A stretch of DNA of 64,000 nt from Chelativorans intermedius (GCF_025398255.1 NZ_JAODNW010000002.1:306102-370101); one strand, 5' to 3'; positions 17,181-26,499 are shown, counted from the first letter of the stretch. Made by a program: numbers and translations. Notes: a model not told the origin generated them from the sequence alone.

Positions 17181-18359
17181 ATCAACCCGCCAGCGCGTTT
17201 CAATCCGTCGATCGTCAGGCTTTCGCCGCCACCTGTCCCCGCCGTTCAGTCCTGGGGATGCGCCTATGGGGGCGGGCACGGGCCGCTCATCGATCTCTCC
17301 CAGGCTGTCCCGGGCTACCCGCCCCACGAGAGGCTCTTGCGCTGGCTCGGCGAGGCGGCGTCTTCCCCCGCCTTTGCAGGCTATGGCGACATCGAGGGCG
17401 AACCGGTGCTGCGCGCCGCCTACGCCCATGACATCTCGGCCCTTTATGGTGCGGAGATCGCCGCCGGCAATGTCCACGTCACCTCCGGCTGCAACCAGGC
17501 CTTCGTGGCCGCGGTGATGGCCGTGGCGGGGCGCGGAGATGCCATCGCAATCACAAACCCGTGGTATTTCAACCACGAGACGACGTTGAAGATGCTGGGG
17601 CTCAAGATGCGTCGTGTCGACTGCACGGCGCGCAACGGCTTCCTGCCCGATCCGCAGGATGTGGAGGCGGCGCTTGCACCGGATGTGCGGGCGCTGGCGC
17701 TCGTCACACCTAACAATCCCACGGGCGCGGTCTATCCGCCCGCTCTCCTCCAGACGCTCTTTACGATCTGCCGAAAGAAGGGTGTGTGGCTGATCCTCGA
17801 CGAGACCTATCGCGATTTTCTGCCGCCGGATGTGAGCCGTCCGCACGGCCTGTTTGCCGCGCCCGACTGGAAGGAAAGCCTGATTCAGCTTTACAGTTTC
17901 TCGAAGTCATTCTGTATCCCCGGGCACCGGCTGGGCGCCGTGGTGGCCGCAGAGCCGGTGGTGGCCCAGATCGCCAAGATCATGGACAATCTGCAGATCT
18001 GTGCGCCGCGCGCGCCGCAGGCGGCGGTGGCAAGGGGCCTGCCGGCGCTGGCTGCCTGGCGGCAGGCCAATCGCCGCGAGATCGCCGCCCGTGCCCGGGC
18101 CCTTCTCGAGGCGCTCGACAACACGGGCTGGGCGGTCGATGCTCTCGGCGCCTATTTCGCCTTTGTCCGGCACCCCTTCGCGGGCTCAGATTCGGCCCGT
18201 GTGGCCGAAGCGCTGGCCACACAGGCCGGCATCCTCACCATTCCGGGTGCCTATTTCGGCCCTGGACAGGACAATCATCTGCGCTTCGCCTTCGCCAATA
18301 CGGATTCGCAAACCCTCGCCGGCCTGCGCGGCCGGCTGCGCGATTTTGCACCCGGCTGA
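17181..18359 (+). CDS. Class I/II PLP-dependent aminotransferase, apparent AUC start
   Basis: Fold-type I aminotransferase. The PLP lysine lies in YSFSKSFCIPGHRLG. Family sequence (GPLIDLSQAVPGYPPH) extends well upstream of the first conventional start (TTG 17337), to the codon ATC at 17181. A consensus AAGGAG at 17169-17174 stands six bases before that ATC, and the in-frame codons further upstream are ACC and the LysR stop TAG. Translation from ATC gives 392 residues, the usual family length. Either AUC initiation is used or an ATG has mutated. It may remove the amino group of a polyamine-pathway product, but the substrate is unknown. Confidence 0.78.
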   Translation: MNPPARFNPSIVRLSPPPVPAVQSWGCAYGGGHGPLIDLSQAVPGYPPHERLLRWLGEAASSPAFAGYGDIEGEPVLRAAYAHDISALYGAEIAAGNVHVTSGCNQAFVAAVMAVAGRGDAIAITNPWYFNHETTLKMLGLKMRRVDCTARNGFLPDPQDVEAALAPDVRALALVTPNNPTGAVYPPALLQTLFTICRKKGVWLILDETYRDFLPPDVSRPHGLFAAPDWKESLIQLYSFSKSFCIPGHRLGAVVAAEPVVAQIAKIMDNLQICAPRAPQAAVARGLPALAAWRQANRREIAARARALLEALDNTGWAVDALGAYFAFVRHPFAGSDSARVAEALATQAGILTIPGAYFGPGQDNHLRFAFANTDSQTLAGLRGRLRDFAPG

Positions 18360-18410
18360 GGCGCCTGCTTCGCCTTGCTCAACGGATGGTGCGGCATCCC
18401 GGTCCTCGTT

Positions 18411-20144
18411 CTAGAAAATGTCAGGTTCGCCCGCGCTCGCTCCGAAGTCGCTGCGCAGATAGTCGAAGTCGCACCCCTTGTCGGCCTGTTCGATGTGGCG
18501 GGAGAACATCCAGCCATAACCGCGTCCGAAGCGCGCCGGGGGTGGGCTCCATTCGGCACGCCGGCGGGCCAGCTCGTCGTCGCTCACCAGCATGTCGAGG
18601 CGGCGGTTGGGCACATCGAGGCTGACGATGTCGCCCGTGCGCAGTAGCGCAAGCGGACCGCCGATGAAGGCTTCGGGTGCCACATGGAGAACGCAGGCGC
18701 CGAAGCTCGTGCCGCTCATACGGGCATCGGAGAGGCGCACCATGTCCCGGTGCCCCTGCTTCAGAAGGGCCTTGGGCATGGGAATCATGCCCCATTCCGG
18801 CATGCCCGGGCCGCCTTTCGGGCCGGCATTGCGCAACACCAGAACATGGTCGGGCGTGATCGGCAGGTCTTCGTCGTCGAGCGCCTCCTTGAGCTGCGGG
18901 TAGGAATCGAAGACCAGGGCAGGCCCGCTGTGGACGTGAAACTTCGGATCACAGGCCACCGGCTTGATGACCGCGCCGTCGGGCGCCAAATTGCCGCGCA
19001 GTACGGCAAGCGAACCCTCGGCATAGATCGGATCGTCCAGCGTGCGGATCACATCGGGATTGAAGACCTCCGCGCCGGCGATGTTCTCGCCGAGGCTGCG
19101 GCCCGTGACCGTAAGGCAGGAGCCGTCGAGCCGGCCTTCCAGCCGTGTCATCAATGCCGGCAGGCCGCCGGCATAGAAGAAGTCCTCCATCAGATAGGTG
19201 GAACCGGCCGGCCGGACATTGGCGATGACGGGAATCGTGCGGCTCCTGGCATCGAAGTCGTCGAGGGTGAGTGGCACGCCGGCCCGCCGGGCCATGGCGA
19301 TCATGTGGATGACGGCATTGGTGGAGCACCCGGTTGCCATGGCCACCGTTACCGCATTGTCGAAGGCAGCCGGCGTCAGGATCTTTCCGGGGGTGAGGTC
19401 TTCCCACACCATCTCCACGATGCGGCGGCCGCAGGCGGCCGCCATGCGGATGTGGTTGGCATCAGCCGCAGGAATGGAGGAGGCACCGGGCAGGCTGAGC
19501 CCCAGTGCCTCGGCGATTGCCGTCATGGTGGAAGCGGTGCCCATGGTCATGCAGTGGCCGTAGGAGCGGGCGATGCCCATCTCCATCTCGGCCCATTCCT
19601 TCTCGCCGATGGTGCCGGCGCGCTTCTCGTCCCAGTATTTGAAGGCATCGGAGCCCGAGCCTAGCGCCTTGCCGCGCCAGTTGCCCCGCAGCATGGGACC
19701 GGCCGGCAGATAGATGAAGGGCACGCCGGCCGAGACCGCGCCCATGACAAGCCCCGGCGTGGTCTTGTCGCAGCCGCCCATCAGCACGGCGCCATCCACG
19801 GGATAGCAGCGGATCGTCTCCTCCACCTCCATGGCCAGCATGTTGCGGTAGAGCATGGAGGTCGGCTTGACGAAATTCTCCGAGACCGACATGGCCGGCA
19901 ATTCGAGCGGGAAGCCGCCGGCCTGGAGAACGCCACGGCGCACATCCTCGGCGCGCTGGCGGAAATGCTGGTGGCAGGGATTGATGTCGGACCATGTGTT
20001 GATGATGGCGATGACCGGCTTGCCCGCCCAGTCCTCGGGCGCATAGCCCATCTGCAGGGTGCGCGAACGGTGGCCGAAGCCGCGGAAATCGTCGCGCGCG
20101 AACCACCGGGCGCTGCGCAGTTCCTCATAGGTCTTTCGAGTCAT
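18411..20144 (-). CDS. IlvD/Edd family sugar-acid dehydratase (L-arabinonate dehydratase-like)
   Basis: Protein of 577 residues with three cysteines placed as in pentonate dehydratases: Cys57 (NPCHQH), Cys125 (GGCDKT) and Cys198 (YGHCMTMG). These would bind a [2Fe-2S] cluster. Such enzymes remove water from aldonic acids such as L-arabinonate, D-xylonate or D-fuconate to give 2-keto-3-deoxy acids. The C-terminus reads FGRGYGWMFSRHIEQADKGCDF, in short the ILVD_EDD end found in the arabinonate branch. It is downstream of the kinase gene on the same strand with a 142-base gap in which no other gene is seen. Confidence 0.87.
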   Translation of the reverse strand: MTRKTYEELRSARWFARDDFRGFGHRSRTLQMGYAPEDWAGKPVIAIINTWSDINPCHQHFRQRAEDVRRGVLQAGGFPLELPAMSVSENFVKPTSMLYRNMLAMEVEETIRCYPVDGAVLMGGCDKTTPGLVMGAVSAGVPFIYLPAGPMLRGNWRGKALGSGSDAFKYWDEKRAGTIGEKEWAEMEMGIARSYGHCMTMGTASTMTAIAEALGLSLPGASSIPAADANHIRMAAACGRRIVEMVWEDLTPGKILTPAAFDNAVTVAMATGCSTNAVIHMIAMARRAGVPLTLDDFDARSRTIPVIANVRPAGSTYLMEDFFYAGGLPALMTRLEGRLDGSCLTVTGRSLGENIAGAEVFNPDVIRTLDDPIYAEGSLAVLRGNLAPDGAVIKPVACDPKFHVHSGPALVFDSYPQLKEALDDEDLPITPDHVLVLRNAGPKGGPGMPEWGMIPMPKALLKQGHRDMVRLSDARMSGTSFGACVLHVAPEAFIGGPLALLRTGDIVSLDVPNRRLDMLVSDDELARRRAEWSPPPARFGRGYGWMFSRHIEQADKGCDFDYLRSDFGASAGEPDIF

Positions 20145-20286
20145 CCCGTGTTCCTGTCCGTTTCTCGGGCTTCCGGCCCCCTCCGCGCCGCGCCGCCATG
20201 CGCGCCCGTCTTTCGCGCACGGAAGAGCGTCTTGCCGAGTTGCAGCGCGGGCCGCCGGACTGCCTCATCGAAGAGTCCTGAGGGCT

Positions 20287-21789
20287 TCAGTCCGGCTGCG
20301 ACAGCGCCGCCATCAGGTCGCGTGTCTGCTGGTAGAGGCGGCGGAAGACGTCGTACTGGCGGGCGTAGATTGCCCTGTGCTGCGCTCTTGCGGCAATCGT
20401 TCTGTCCACCGGGTTCCAGGTGCCGATGTCCTCCCTGCGCGCATCGCCCACCGCGACCGCGGCAAGGAAGGCGTCTCCATAGGAGGCGCCGATGGTGCGC
20501 GTGCGCAACGCCTGGTCGAGGTTCGAGATGTCGGAGGTCGCCTGTGCCCAGACCTCGTTCCGCGTGCCGCCGCCCACCGCATAGACCCGCCGGGGAGGAA
20601 GGCCGATGTCGCGATAGGTCTCGACGATATGGGCCGTGCCGCAGGCAATGCCCTCAAGGAGCGCGCGATAGATGTCGCCGCGCGTGTGGGTAAGATTGAG
20701 CCCGAACAGCACCCCCTTGGCGCGCGGATCGTGGATCGGCGTGCGCTCGCCCGAGAAATAGGGCAGGAAGACAAGGCCATTGGCCCCCGGCGGCGCATGG
20801 GCGGCCTCCTCGGCAAGCCGCGCGAAAGCCTCGCCTGCTGCAAGCTCGCGCGCGAACTGGTCGCGAAACCAGTGGGTGAGCGTTCCGCTGGTGGCCAGCC
20901 CCGCCATGGAAGCATGTTCGCCGCGGAACAGCCACGGCGCATACCAAAGGCGCCGGTCGCGAACAGGCCCGTCGCTGACCATGATGGTGAAGATGGTCGA
21001 GCCATACATGATCATCATGTCGCCGGGTGCGCGCACGCCGACGCTCAGCGCCTCGGCGGCGGCGTCGATGGTGCCGGCGATGACCGGCGTGCCGGCGGCA
21101 AGGCCCGTCTCGGCAGCGGCGTCAGGCGTGACTTCCCCGGCAATGTCGGTGGTCCACAGGAGCTCTGGCAACTGATCGGGCCGGGCGATGTCATCCGCCA
21201 GGTCGAAGGTCCAGTCCTGTTTTTCCACGTCGTAAAGGGGGCTCGCATTGGCCGCCGAGTAGTGGTCGATGACGTGGCGGCCGGTCAGGCGATGGTTGAT
21301 GTAGCTCGTCGAGTTCAGGAACTTCGCCGTCCTGGCGTAGAGCTCGGGGCGGTTGTTCTTCAGCCACAGGATCTTCGGGCCGACCGATTGCGAGGTGAGC
21401 GCATTGCCGCAGCGCTCGAAGACGACATCGGCACCGATGCGTTCGTTCAGCGCCTCGATTTCGTGTGACGCGCGCGTGTCGACGCCATAGAGAATGGCGT
21501 TCGACAGGGGTTTGCCCTCGGCATCCACCGGCAGCACGCAGGGACCGATGGCGCTGCAACCCACAGCGCGGATGGTGCGCGCCTCGACACCGCTTTCGGA
21601 AAGCATCTTGCGCGTGACGAGGACGAAATCCTCCCACCAGTCTTCCTGCGGGCGGTGCTCGGCCCAGCCGGGCCGGGGCACCAGCATCTTGTGAGGGCGC
21701 GCTGCGCTGGCCACGATGTGCCCCTTCTGATCCACCAGCACACCCTTTGTCTCGAAGGTGCCGATGTCGACGCCCAGATAGTGTCTCAT
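20287..21789 (-). CDS. FGGY-family carbohydrate kinase (xylulokinase-like)
   Basis: Protein of 500 residues. The N-terminus YLGVDIGTFETKGVL is the first phosphate-binding loop. Later come the FGGY motif region LVFLPYFSGERTPIHDP and the adenosine motif AVGGGTRNEVWAQ. It phosphorylates a ketose or sugar alcohol. The start at 21789 overlaps the M42 peptidase stop by ATGA. Xylulose, ribulose or erythritol-type substrates are all possible. Confidence 0.87.
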   Translation of the reverse strand: MRHYLGVDIGTFETKGVLVDQKGHIVASAARPHKMLVPRPGWAEHRPQEDWWEDFVLVTRKMLSESGVEARTIRAVGCSAIGPCVLPVDAEGKPLSNAILYGVDTRASHEIEALNERIGADVVFERCGNALTSQSVGPKILWLKNNRPELYARTAKFLNSTSYINHRLTGRHVIDHYSAANASPLYDVEKQDWTFDLADDIARPDQLPELLWTTDIAGEVTPDAAAETGLAAGTPVIAGTIDAAAEALSVGVRAPGDMMIMYGSTIFTIMVSDGPVRDRRLWYAPWLFRGEHASMAGLATSGTLTHWFRDQFARELAAGEAFARLAEEAAHAPPGANGLVFLPYFSGERTPIHDPRAKGVLFGLNLTHTRGDIYRALLEGIACGTAHIVETYRDIGLPPRRVYAVGGGTRNEVWAQATSDISNLDQALRTRTIGASYGDAFLAAVAVGDARREDIGTWNPVDRTIAARAQHRAIYARQYDVFRRLYQQTRDLMAALSQPD

Positions 21790-22889
21790 GTCACATAGTC
21801 GTCCCGGTTGAGGCTGAAATCGCTGTCGATGGCGGCGATGGCGGCGACGAGAAGCCGCACGAGTCCTTCCAGATCGTTGAGGTCGCACATCTCCAGCGAA
21901 GAATGAGAATAGCGCATCGGAAAACCGGCATCGATGCATGCCACGCCCGCGCCGACGAGCTGGACATAGGAGGTTTCCGTAAGGGCGCCGATATGGGCGC
22001 TCCTCTGCAGCGGCTTGCCAAGCGTTTCCGCCGCACGCTCGAAAAGGCGGACGAGCGCAGGATGGGGCAAGGTGCCGTTGAGCGTGCCGCGGCCATGGAA
22101 GGAATAGAGGCTGATTGCGGGTCCGCCGCCCAGCAGCACCTCTCCCCTGTGGTGCATGTCCGGCGTGTCGGCAGCCAGAATGAGGTCGACCTGGATGGCA
22201 ATGGCAGGGCGCAGCACCTGGGCCGCCGTCAGCGCGCCGCGCAGATTGAATTCCTCCTGCACGGCAAAGACGAGGTGGACGGTAGGACGCGGCCTTTCCT
22301 CCGTCAGCATCCGCGCCGCTTCGACGAGCGCCGCACAGCCGGCGCGGTCGTCGACGGCCGTGCCGGCGATGCGGTCCTGGCCGAGTGTCAGGACGTTCGG
22401 CAGATAGACCACCGGCGTGCCGATCTCCACTCCGGCCGCACGCGCCTGCCGGGCAGAGGCGAAGCCCGCGTCGATATAAAGATCGGTGGAGGGAACGACC
22501 CGGAACTTCTCCTCCGGCATTGTGGCATGGTGGCTCTTGTTGGCGATGACACCCGCGATGTCGCGTCCTTCGCCCACGCACAGAAGCACGGGCTGCGAGG
22601 CCAGCGCCCGTTCCGGCACGCCGCCCAGCCGCTCCACGCGGATAAAGCCGTCGGGCTCGATCCTGCGCACGACGAAGCCCAGCTGGTCCATGTGGGTAAA
22701 CAGCATGACGGAGGGCAGGGCGGCGTCGCCCTCGAGGGTGGCGATCAGATTGCCCATCATGTCGGTGCGGCAGTCGAGGCCGAGCGGGGCAAGCCGCTCG
22801 CGAATGGCGCGCCGCACACGCCCCTCATGGCCGGCAAGGCCGGGAATGAGCATCAGCTCGCAAAGCAGCGTGCGCAGCCTTTCCTTCAT
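21786..22889 (-). CDS. M42-family metallopeptidase (FrvX/SgcX-like)
   Basis: Protein of 367 residues with the two-metal ligand set of clan MH: FTHMDQLGF (His and Asp), GTAVDDRAGC (bridging Asp), FAVQEEF (catalytic and metal Glu), ILAADTPD (Asp) and YSHSSLEMC (His). The start at 22889 follows GAGGGG. M42 enzymes are aminopeptidases and some were earlier called endoglucanases. Paralogues occur in carbohydrate operons (frvX, sgcX) with unclear function. Here it lies between BtpA-family and kinase genes and is translationally coupled to the kinase. Confidence 0.87.
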   Translation of the reverse strand: MKERLRTLLCELMLIPGLAGHEGRVRRAIRERLAPLGLDCRTDMMGNLIATLEGDAALPSVMLFTHMDQLGFVVRRIEPDGFIRVERLGGVPERALASQPVLLCVGEGRDIAGVIANKSHHATMPEEKFRVVPSTDLYIDAGFASARQARAAGVEIGTPVVYLPNVLTLGQDRIAGTAVDDRAGCAALVEAARMLTEERPRPTVHLVFAVQEEFNLRGALTAAQVLRPAIAIQVDLILAADTPDMHHRGEVLLGGGPAISLYSFHGRGTLNGTLPHPALVRLFERAAETLGKPLQRSAHIGALTETSYVQLVGAGVACIDAGFPMRYSHSSLEMCDLNDLEGLVRLLVAAIAAIDSDFSLNRDDYVT

Positions 22890-22899
22890 CGCCCGCCCC

Positions 22900-23712
22900 T
22901 CAATCGCCACGGGCGGCGCGCGCCAGCCGCATGAACTCCGCCGCCCGTTCCGGGTCCACCGGGTTCCAGGTGTTGCCGTCCACCTTGAGGGAGGAGCCGA
23001 CGATACAGCCATCGGCAATGCCCAGAACGGCGCCCACCGTTTCGTGCCTGACGCCGGTATTGGCCAGCACAGGCGTGTCGGGCAGCACCTTCTTGACCCC
23101 TTCCAGATCGCTCAGCGCCGCCGCCTCGCCGGTGATCTGGCCGGAAACCAGGATGGCGTCGGGGATGGAGGAGAAGACGGCGCTGCGTGCACGGTCCGGC
23201 AGGCTTCGCCGGTCGAGCGAATAGGCGAATTCGGCGGAGATGTTGTAAAGCATGGCAAGATCCGAACGGTGCAGCCGGTCGCGATAGCGCATCGCCCGGC
23301 CGGCATCCGGCGTCCACGGTCCCATGTCGGAGGCATAGGTGCCGGTGAAGATCTCGCGAACGAAGGCTGCCCCCGTGGCCGCCGCCAAGGCCACCGTGGC
23401 AGTCGGGTCCCACAGAACGTTGACGCCGAAGGGGATGCTGATGCGCTCGGCAAGGCGGCCGATCACATAGGCCATGGTGGCCGTGGAGGCAGGATCGACC
23501 TCGAATTCATAGGGGCGATCGTTCTCATTGCCGAACATCACCGCATCGACCCCGGCCTTCTGCAGGGCGTCGAGATCCTTCGCGGCACCGGCAACCAGGG
23601 CGTCGACGCCCCCCTCGGCATCATAGAGCGGCGAGCCGGGCAGGGCGCCCAGATGCACCATGGCGATGACCGGTTTGGCGGTCGCAAACAGACGCCTGAA
23701 TTTCTGTGTCAT
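22900..23712 (-). CDS. BtpA/SgcQ family protein
   Basis: Protein of 270 residues with the family N-terminus KPVIAMVHLGALPGSPLY and a TIM-barrel-like body containing GFGNENDRPY-type (VMFGNENDRPYE) and GVNVLWDP segments, and SGQITGEAA. BtpA was named from photosystem I work, but most relatives sit in sugar operons such as sgc of enterobacteria. The molecular function is not established. It is the first gene of the leftward operon and diverges from an aldo/keto reductase. Confidence 0.85.
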   Translation of the reverse strand: MTQKFRRLFATAKPVIAMVHLGALPGSPLYDAEGGVDALVAGAAKDLDALQKAGVDAVMFGNENDRPYEFEVDPASTATMAYVIGRLAERISIPFGVNVLWDPTATVALAAATGAAFVREIFTGTYASDMGPWTPDAGRAMRYRDRLHRSDLAMLYNISAEFAYSLDRRSLPDRARSAVFSSIPDAILVSGQITGEAAALSDLEGVKKVLPDTPVLANTGVRHETVGAVLGIADGCIVGSSLKVDGNTWNPVDPERAAEFMRLARAARGD

Positions 23713-23748
23713 CCTCCCCCCGACAGCTTTCCTCGCCCAGGAAATGAA

Positions 23749-23768
23749 GCTAGCAACCGTCCGCTAGC
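23749..23768. promoter_or_regulatory. Paired GCTAGC boxes between divergent genes
   Basis: Two identical 6-bp palindromes GCTAGC (23749-23754 and 23763-23768) are spaced 14 bp centre to centre between the BtpA-family gene and the aldo/keto reductase. CTAG is usually rare in such genomes. The pair could be an operator for a dimeric repressor. Confidence 0.35.
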
Positions 23769-23846
23769 CTGTCCAACGCTTCGCACGGTTTCTCTGCGCA
23801 AACGGTGTGATAGTCTGGACCGCGACAACGAAACTGGGGAGGCTTC

Positions 23847-24881
23847 ATGAAGACGCGGCATTTCGAGCGCATCGCCAATGGCGGCATCACCTTCACGGAG
23901 CTCGGCTTCGGGACCGCGCCGCTTGGCAATCTCTATCGGGCGATCTCCGACGAGGAGGCCGAAGCCGTGCTGGAAAGCGCCTGGGAGACAGGCTGCCGCT
24001 ACTTCGATACGGCGCCGCTCTACGGGCTCGGCCTGGCGGAAACGCGGCTCAACCGCTTCCTGCGCAAGCGAAAGCGCGAAGACTATGTTCTGTCTACCAA
24101 GGTAGGAAGGCTGCTTGCCGTCTGCCCGCCGGAGGAACGCACGGGCATCGGCAAGTTCTTCGACACACCGTCGCGCCGCGAGGTCTACGACTACACCTAT
24201 GACGGCGTCATGCGCTCGGTCGAGTTCTCGCTGGAACGGCTGGGCGTCGATCGCATCGATATTCTTTACGCCCATGATCTCGATGTCTTCAACCACGGCT
24301 CCTGGGAGGCGCTGGAGGCAAAGCTCACGGAGCTGATGCGCTCGGGCTACTATGCGCTCCTGTCCCTGCGCGATCAGGGCGTCATCAAGGCTTTCGGAGC
24401 CGGCGTGAACGAGTGGCAGCCCTGCGAGTGGCTTGCCGAGCGCGGCGATTTCGATCTGTTCCTGCTGGCCGGTCGCTACACGCTCCTGGAGCAGGAAGCA
24501 TTGCAAAGCTTCCTGCCGCTGTGCGAGAAGCGCGGTATCGGCATCGTGCTGGGCGGGCCCTACAATTCCGGTATTCTCGCGACCGGCGCCAAACCTGGCG
24601 CGTACTACAATTACGAACCCGCGCCGCAGGACATCATGGAAAAGGTCGCCCGCATCGAGGCGGTGTGTGCCCGCCACGGCGTGAAGCTTGTCGAGGCAGC
24701 CCTGAAATTTCCGCTTCTAAATCCTATCGTATGCTCGGTTATTCCAGGCGGGCAAAGCGTCGAGCAGGTGCAGACCAACCGTGCGGTTCTCGATGCAGGG
24801 ATTCCAGACGCGCTGTGGGCGGATCTCAAGGCGGAGGGGCTGATGCATCCTGGCGCGCCGACGGACCCTTCCGGCGCGTAG
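23847..24881 (+). CDS. Aldo/keto reductase (D-threo-aldose 1-dehydrogenase / L-fucose dehydrogenase-like)
   Basis: Protein of 344 residues with the AKR catalytic tetrad: Asp54 and Tyr59 (FDTAPLYG), Lys85 (STKVGR) and His143 (YAHDLD). This subgroup oxidises the anomeric carbon of sugars such as L-fucose, D-arabinose or galactose to lactones, and also includes pyridoxal 4-dehydrogenase. Such an enzyme would supply the lactone/aldonic acid used by the dehydratase at 18411. The ATG follows GGGGAGG. Its last 56 bases overlap the convergent GMC oxidoreductase gene. Confidence 0.87.
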   Translation: MKTRHFERIANGGITFTELGFGTAPLGNLYRAISDEEAEAVLESAWETGCRYFDTAPLYGLGLAETRLNRFLRKRKREDYVLSTKVGRLLAVCPPEERTGIGKFFDTPSRREVYDYTYDGVMRSVEFSLERLGVDRIDILYAHDLDVFNHGSWEALEAKLTELMRSGYYALLSLRDQGVIKAFGAGVNEWQPCEWLAERGDFDLFLLAGRYTLLEQEALQSFLPLCEKRGIGIVLGGPYNSGILATGAKPGAYYNYEPAPQDIMEKVARIEAVCARHGVKLVEAALKFPLLNPIVCSVIPGGQSVEQVQTNRAVLDAGIPDALWADLKAEGLMHPGAPTDPSGA

Positions 24882-26499
24882 CACGCCCTGCCTCCTTGCG
24901 ATCCGCTGCCGCAGGGCGGCCGAGGATGAGGTCGGCTCCCTTCTCGGCAATCATGATCGTCGGCGCATTGGTGTTGCAGGAGGGGATGCGCGGCATCACC
25001 GATGCATCGCAGACGCGCAGCCCCTCGATCCCGCGCAGCCGCAGATCGGGCGTGACCACGGCCATCTCGTCCTCGCCCATCCTGCAGGTGCCCACCGGAT
25101 GGTGGTCGGTCTTGGCGGCACGGCAGGCATAGGTGAACAGCGCCTCGTCATCCACCGCCTCGGGTCCCGGCAGCACCTCGCGCGCGATGAAGGGCTTGAG
25201 CGCTCTCTGGCGCATGATGTCCCGTGCCAGGCGCAAGCCGCGAAATGCCATTTCGCGGTCATAGGGCTCGGCCCAGTAGTTCGGGTCGATCAGCGGCGCC
25301 GCGCGGGGGTCGGCACTCCCGAGCCGCACCGTGCCGCGCGAGCGGGGGCGCAGGAACGCCGAATTGAGCGTGACGCCGGGATTCTTGAGCTTCTCGACCC
25401 CCGCCTCGATGCCCGAGCCAAGGCCGAGATGAAACTGGATGTCGGGATAGGCGGCCTCATCGTCGGCATACCAGAAGCCTCCCGTCTCGAAGAGGCTGGA
25501 GGCGGCCGGGCCCTTCCCGAGCAGAATGTATTGCAGGCCCGCCCAGAGCGTCCGGTGCAGTTTCGCGTAGTTGTCGTAGGTGTGGTCGCCGGTGCATTCG
25601 GCGATCACGAAGAGGTTGAGGTGATCCTGCAGGTTGGCGCCCACTCCCGGCAGGTCGTGGAGCGGTTCGATGCCTGTCTGCTTCAGATGATCGGCAGGAC
25701 CGATGCCCGATTGCATGAGAAGTTTAGGCGAACCAATGGCGCCGCAGCTGACGATCACCTCACGTTCGCAGCGGATCACCTTCGGGCGCGCGCCGCGCCG
25801 CTCGACGATCTCCACGCCGACGGCACGCCCGTTCTCGACCATGATGCGGGTAACGAGCGCCGCGGTCTTCACCTCGAGATTGGGGCGCTTGAGCGCCGGT
25901 TTCAGATAGGCCACCGCCGTCGAGGAACGGCGCGCCGCGCGCTGCGTGAGCTGGTAGTAGCCCACGCCCTCCTGTCGCTCTCCGTTGAAGTCCGGGTTGA
26001 ACGGTATCCCAAGCTCCTGGGCGGCGCGGAAATAGGCTTCGCATATGGGCAGGGGCGAGATCGGGTTGGAGACGCCGAGCGGCCCGTCCTGGCCGTGATA
26101 CGCATTGGCAAAGCGCTCATTGGCTTCGGCACGCTTGAAATAGGCAAGAACGGAATCGTAGCCCCACCCCCTGCAGCCATAGTCCTTCTCCCAGGCGTCG
26201 TAATCGCCTGCATTGCCGCGCGTGTAGATCTGCGCATTGATGGAGGAGCCGCCGCCCACGATCCTGGCCTGCGTATACCACAGCACCCGCCCGTTCAGGT
26301 GTTTCTGCGGCACCGTCGACCAGCCCCAGCTCGCGATCCCCTTCGTCATCTTGGCAAAACCTGCCGGCATGTGGATGAGCGGATGCCAGTCGCGCCCGCC
26401 GGCCTCGATGAGCAGAACCGCGTTGGCGGGGTCCTCGCTCAACCTGTTGGCAAGAACGCAACCGGCAGAACCTGCGCCCACGATAATGAAGTCAGGCAT
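24826..26499 (-). CDS. GMC-family oxidoreductase (choline dehydrogenase-like)
   Basis: FAD enzyme of 557 residues with the dinucleotide motif GAGSAGCVLANRLS at the N-terminus, the GMC signature 2 (GSPKLLMQSGIGP) near 260 and the C-terminal active-site His in HHPVGTCRMG, followed by NAPTIMIAEKGADLI. It oxidises alcohols, passing electrons to a quinone or oxygen. The start at 26499 follows AGAGGTGG. It is the last gene of the LacI-headed operon. Substrate is unknown; a polyol or cyclic alcohol is plausible from the sugar importer upstream. Confidence 0.88.
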   Translation of the reverse strand: MPDFIIVGAGSAGCVLANRLSEDPANAVLLIEAGGRDWHPLIHMPAGFAKMTKGIASWGWSTVPQKHLNGRVLWYTQARIVGGGSSINAQIYTRGNAGDYDAWEKDYGCRGWGYDSVLAYFKRAEANERFANAYHGQDGPLGVSNPISPLPICEAYFRAAQELGIPFNPDFNGERQEGVGYYQLTQRAARRSSTAVAYLKPALKRPNLEVKTAALVTRIMVENGRAVGVEIVERRGARPKVIRCEREVIVSCGAIGSPKLLMQSGIGPADHLKQTGIEPLHDLPGVGANLQDHLNLFVIAECTGDHTYDNYAKLHRTLWAGLQYILLGKGPAASSLFETGGFWYADDEAAYPDIQFHLGLGSGIEAGVEKLKNPGVTLNSAFLRPRSRGTVRLGSADPRAAPLIDPNYWAEPYDREMAFRGLRLARDIMRQRALKPFIAREVLPGPEAVDDEALFTYACRAAKTDHHPVGTCRMGEDEMAVVTPDLRLRGIEGLRVCDASVMPRIPSCNTNAPTIMIAEKGADLILGRPAAADRKEAGRATRRKGPSARQDASAPPP

